Part shown: positions 60,030-64,000 of the stretch, one piece after another | How the letters are laid out: every line of letters begins with the position of its first letter | Numbering within the stretch: position 1 is the stretch's first letter | NCBI GenBank assembly: GCA_014155875.1 | Contig: JACEFZ010017415.1 | Span: 546,001 to 610,000 of the forward strand | From: Cepaea nemoralis | Lineage: Eukaryota > Mollusca > Gastropoda > Stylommatophora > Helicidae | Length of the DNA: 64,000 bases | Direction of reading: 5' to 3' | Notes under the pieces: model-generated | Seen by the model: the letters and a program-made list of their open reading frames with translations, nothing else | Told to the model about the DNA's origin: nothing | The model's database searches: none | Made by a program: the position numbers and the translations under genes

Positions 60030-60609
60030 TAGGGTGCCGAGGTGGAGTTAGATGTGTTACGTCGTTTTGAGACTGGCAATCAGGCTGTTGATAGCGGTAA
60101 AGCCCATGGTTTACCTCCAACCACGGTAAGGACAATTCGTGCAGGTGCTGACAAAATCAAAGAGGGTGCTAAAAAACAATCCCTTTGAGTGCTTCCAAGA
60201 TCACTCGTACCAGAAGTACTCTTATGGAGAACATGGAAGCACTATTCGCCATCTGGATTGAAGACCAGAACCAATGGAATATGCCTGTGAGCAAGATGGC
60301 TTCTCTTTCCAAGAGAAAGTAAAGTTTCTCTATGAAGATCTAGCTGAGAAAGCGGGTGACAACAGTACTAGTAGTGCTTATAGTTTTGGAGTAAGCCGTG
60401 GTTTTAATGCCTCTGTCCCAATAATTCTACCACTCGACCTCCAACCCACCTCTATTTAGCCAATAAATATCAACCACCATCAAAATAAACATTACATAAT
60501 ACACTGTATTTCATTTAATTCTATGGGGAATAATGTTTTGCTTTACGTCGTTTCACTTAAAGTCACGTTTTCCAAGAACGTAACCCCGATGTTAACCGGG
60601 GCCTTCCTG
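60030..60609 (+). pseudogene. Tigger/pogo-type transposon relic
   Basis: The frame gives LDVLRRFETGNQAVDSGKAH, then LPPTTVRTIRAGADKIKEGA (the CENP-B-type helix-turn-helix pattern), a stop at 60187-60189, then ASKITRTRSTLMENMEALFA, IWIEDQNQ in another frame. The DDE core is absent. The right end at 60540-60609 carries ACGTCGTTTCACTTAAAGTC and ends GGGGCCTTCCTG followed by TA (60610-60611), like the inverted repeat of this family. The left end was not found, so it is internally deleted or truncated. Confidence 0.8.
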
Positions 60610-60617
60610 TAAACATA

Positions 60618-60936
60618 CTAGGGTAAGTTAATAAGTCACAAATGGCTGTAGATAAATAACTAAAGATGATAACAACTTGAAACCAGTTTATTTTTATAGA
60701 TATATTGTCCCTTTATTTCTCAACATAATTTCCACCAACATTGATGCACTTATCCCATCGTTTTATCAGTCCTCCCAAACCGGCTGCATAGAACTGCATG
60801 CTCTGTTTTCTAAACCGCGTTTTCACTTCACATTCAACTTTGGCGTCATTTGCAAAATGTCTCCCGCCAAGGTGGGGTTCCTGTTTGTGCTGACAAATGT
60901 TTGTCCCGTAAAGCAGTGTATGTGGGCAGAAAAAGT
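60618..60936 (-). pseudogene. mariner relic, transposase C-terminus and terminal repeat
   Basis: Minus strand: HLGGRHFANDAKVECEVKTR, then FYAAGLGGLIKRWDKCINVG, GNYVEK and a stop, the C-terminus of a mariner transposase. The left end starts CTAGGGTAAGTTAATAAGTC after TA at 60616-60617. The right side is cut by the next element. Confidence 0.82.
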
Positions 60937-60938
60937 TA

Positions 60939-61185
60939 CGCGGGTGAGTCAATAAGTAAGTCACACAGTTCTGTGGGATGGCTGGATAATAAAAACAAAG
61001 CACGCAGTTCTATGCAGCTGGTTTGGGAGGACTGATAAAATGATGGGATAAGTGCATCAATGTTGGTGGAAATTATGTTGAGAAATAAAGGCATTGTATG
61101 TATAAAAATAAACTGGTTTCATGTTGTAATCATCTTTGGTTATTTTTCTACAGCCATTTGTGACTTACTTATTGACTTACCCTCG
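60939..61185 (+). mobile_element. mariner-derived miniature element, inverted to its neighbour
   Basis: A 247-bp element between TA (60937-60938) and TA (61186-61187). Its ends are CGCGGGTGAGTCAATAAGTA and, inverted, CGAGGGTAAGTCAATAAGTA. It keeps the same transposase C-terminal segment (about 61010-61080) as 60618-60936 but on the other strand, so about 200 bp at each outer edge form an inverted repeat. Confidence 0.82.
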
Positions 61186-61689
61186 TACCAACACTAGCAA
61201 GAAACTTCTGCTGTCAAGGTAATCAAGATAAGCATTCTCTGTGATACTCACTTGTTCTGATCTCTCTAGTATTGGCGATATCGGCGGAGACACTGGCTGC
61301 TGAATGGGACAAAACAAAGGACATCATGAAGAGATCATCTTATTAAAGCCATTAACTTTTAATGAGAAAAGAAAATGTTTGCAAATACGAGCAGCTCGGA
61401 ATTATGAACAATACAGTCTTCTTCAGCCTTCCTCACTGCTACACCCAGGAACACATCCCTCTCAATCAGAGATCAGTGTGCTTGGCTTCAGCATGAATTT
61501 GTGCCAGCTACCTCTAGCAGATTCCATACAAGGGGTAAACAGGATCTATCTACTTCTGCTGTTATTGTCTATAACAATTTTACCAAGGCAGTTTTCTCTT
61601 GCAGCCTACTGTGTGTGATTTCCAACTGTTGCGGTAATTTTCATGTGTACAACTGGCACATGTGACCTCCAGCTTGCTGCCCTTATACA

Positions 61690-64000
61690 AGAAGACTAGG
61701 TGTAGGAAGGACTTTATGTCTGGAGAGAACACAGGGATAGGTGATAGCAACAACCAATGATTCCTGGTACAACTGGTCAGCTGTATGAAGGACTTTATGA
61801 CTGGAGAGAACACAGGGATAGGTGATAGCAACAACCAATGGTTCCTGGTACAACTGTAGGAAGGACTTTATGACTGGAGAGAACACAGGGATAGGTGATA
61901 GCAACAACCAAAGGTTCCTGGTACAACTGGTCAGCTGTATGAAGGACTTTATGACTGGAGAAAACACAGGGATAGGTGATAGCAACAACCAAAGGTTCCT
62001 GGTACAACTGTAGGAAGGACTTTATGTCTGGAGAGAACACAGGGATAGGTGATAGCAACAACCAATGGTTCCTGGTACAACTGTAGGAAGGATTTTATGT
62101 CTGGAGAGAACACAGGGATAGGTGGTAGCAACAACCAATGGTTCCTGGTACAACTAGGAAGGACTTTATGACTGGAGAGAACACAGGGATAGGTGATAGC
62201 AACAACCAATGGTTCCTGGTACAACTGGTCAGCTGTAGGAAGGACTTTATGACTGGAGAGAACATAAGGATAGGTGATAGCAACAACCAATGGTTCCTGT
62301 TACAACTGTATGAAGGACTTTATGACTGGAGAGAACACAGGGATAGGTGATAGCAACAACCAATGGTTCCTGGTACAACTGGTCAGCTGTAGGAAGGACT
62401 TTATGACTGGAGAGAACATAGGGATAGGTGATAGCAACAACCAATGGTTCCTGGTACAACTGGTCAGCTGTAGGAAGGACTTTATGACTGGAGAGAACAT
62501 AGGGATAGATGATAGCAACAACCAATGGTTCCTGGTACAACTGGTCAGCTGTAGGAAGGACTTTATGACTGGAGAGAACACAGGGATAGGTGATAGCAAC
62601 AACCAATGGTTCCTGGTACAACTGGTCAGCTGTAGGAAGGACTTTATGACTGGAGAGAAACAGGGATAGGTGATAGCAACAACCAATGGTTCCTGGTACA
62701 ACTGTAGAAAGGACTTTATGTATGGAGAGAACACAGGGATAGGTGATAGCAACAACCAATGGTTCCTGGTACAACTGTAGGAAGGACTTTATGTCTGGAG
62801 AGAACACAGGGAAAGGTGATAGCAACAACCAATGGTTCCTGGTACAACTGTAGGAAGGACTTTATGACTGGAGAGAACACAGGGAAAGGTGATAGCAACA
62901 ACCAATGATTCCTGGTACAACTGTAGGAAGGACTTTATGACTGGAGAGAACACAGGGATAGGTGGTAGCAACAACCAATGGTTCCTGGTACAACTGGTCA
63001 GCTGTATGAAGGACTTTATGACTGGAGAGAATACAGGGATAGGTGATAGCAACAACCAAAGGTTCCTGGTACAACTGGTCAGCTGTATGAAGGACTTTAT
63101 GACTGGAGAGGACACAGGGATAGGTGATAGCAACAACCAATGGTTCCTGGTACAACTGTAGGAAGGACTTTATGTCTGGAGAGAACACAGGGATAGGTGA
63201 TAGCAACAACCAATGGTTCCTGGTACAACTGTAGGAAGGACTTTATGTCTGGAGAGAACACAGAGATAGGTGATAGCAACAACCAATGGTTCCTGGTACA
63301 ACTGTAGGAAGGACTTTATGTCTGGAGAGAACACAGGGATAGGTGATAGCAACAACCAATGGTTCCTGGTACAACTGTAGGAAGGACTTTATGACTGGAG
63401 AGAACACAGGGAAAGGTGATAGCAACAACCAATGGTTCCTGGTACAACTGTAGGAAGGACTTTATGACTGGAGAGAACACAGGGATAGCTGGTAGCAACA
63501 ACCAATGGTTCCTGGTACAACTGGTCAGCTGTATGAAGGACTTTATGACTGGAGAGAACACAGGGACAGGTGATAGCAACAACCAAAGGTTCCTGGTACA
63601 AATGGTCAGCTGTATGAAGGACTTTATGACTGGAGAGAACACAGGGATAGGTGATAGCAACAACCAAAGGTTCCTGGTACAACTGGTCAGCTGTATGAAG
63701 GACTTTATGACGAGAGGACACAGGGATAGGTGATAGCAACAACCAATAGTTCCTGGTACAACTGTAGGAAGGACTTTATGTCTGGAGAGAACACAGGGAT
63801 AGGTGATAACAACAACCAATGGTTCCTGGTACAACTGTAGGAAGGATTTTATGTCTGGAGAGAACACAGGGATAGGTGGTAGCAACAACCAATGGTTCCT
63901 GGTACAACTGTAGGAAGGACTTTATGACTGGAGAGAACACAGGGATAGGTGATAGCAACAACCAATAGTTCCTGGTACAACTGTAGGAAGGACTTTATGT
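61690..64000 (+). repeat. 73/81-bp satellite, continues past the window
   Basis: Unit GGAAGGACTTTATGTCTGGA GAGAACACAGGGATAGGTGA TAGCAACAACCAATGGTTCC TGGTACAACTGTA (73 bp), and an 81-bp form with GGTCAGCTGTA at the end. The two forms are interspersed without a strict order. About 30 units to the window edge. Confidence 0.97.

Overview
This is eukaryotic nuclear DNA from an animal: split genes with GT-AG introns, poly(A) signals, non-LTR retrotransposons, DNA transposons, tRNA-headed SINEs and very abundant minisatellites. A lophotrochozoan, perhaps a mollusc, is my best guess, but that is an inference from the mix of elements and no single sequence proves it. I recognise only one host gene.

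The host gene is MTAP (S-methyl-5'-thioadenosine phosphorylase, methionine salvage), on the + strand. Eight coding exons lie between 27332 and 52124. All splice sites are GT-AG, all phases agree, and together they encode 269 residues. The first exon is not certain; a candidate ATG exon with a consensus donor lies at 21702-21746. About 800 coding bases are spread over about 25 kb because the introns are filled with satellites and transposons.

Layout. 1-3.9 kb: G-skewed non-coding DNA with a family of small covarying hairpins, possibly a long terminal repeat. 3.95-21.6 kb: a graveyard of LINE relics (RTE-like, and an RNase-H-bearing I/Nimb-like family), broken by a Helitron with a 1.9-kb polypyrimidine tract, a mariner relic, a piggyBac-type element in TTAA, and several SINEs. 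21.7-27.3 kb: the possible MTAP first intron, with an 84-bp and a 46-bp satellite. 27.3-52.6 kb: MTAP, its introns holding mariner relics, a nearly full-length antisense LINE, a 4-kb 50/54-bp satellite, an inverted SINE pair, and a 26-bp satellite that appears to have grown out of a LINE coding sequence. 52.6-64 kb: no gene recognised; more minisatellites, SINEs, a Tigger/pogo relic, mariner-derived inverted elements, and a 73/81-bp satellite that runs off the end of the window. Tandem arrays make up roughly a quarter of the window.

The strongest new observations are four. Excising the Helitron rejoins a LINE reading frame exactly. A 26-bp satellite sits inside, and matches, a LINE reverse-transcriptase frame. 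A short SINE family without a tRNA head, ending in (GAA)n, has target-site duplications at all three copies. A sense-strand intronic satellite repeats, dozens of times, the same nine bases that form the genuine MTAP exon 7 donor.
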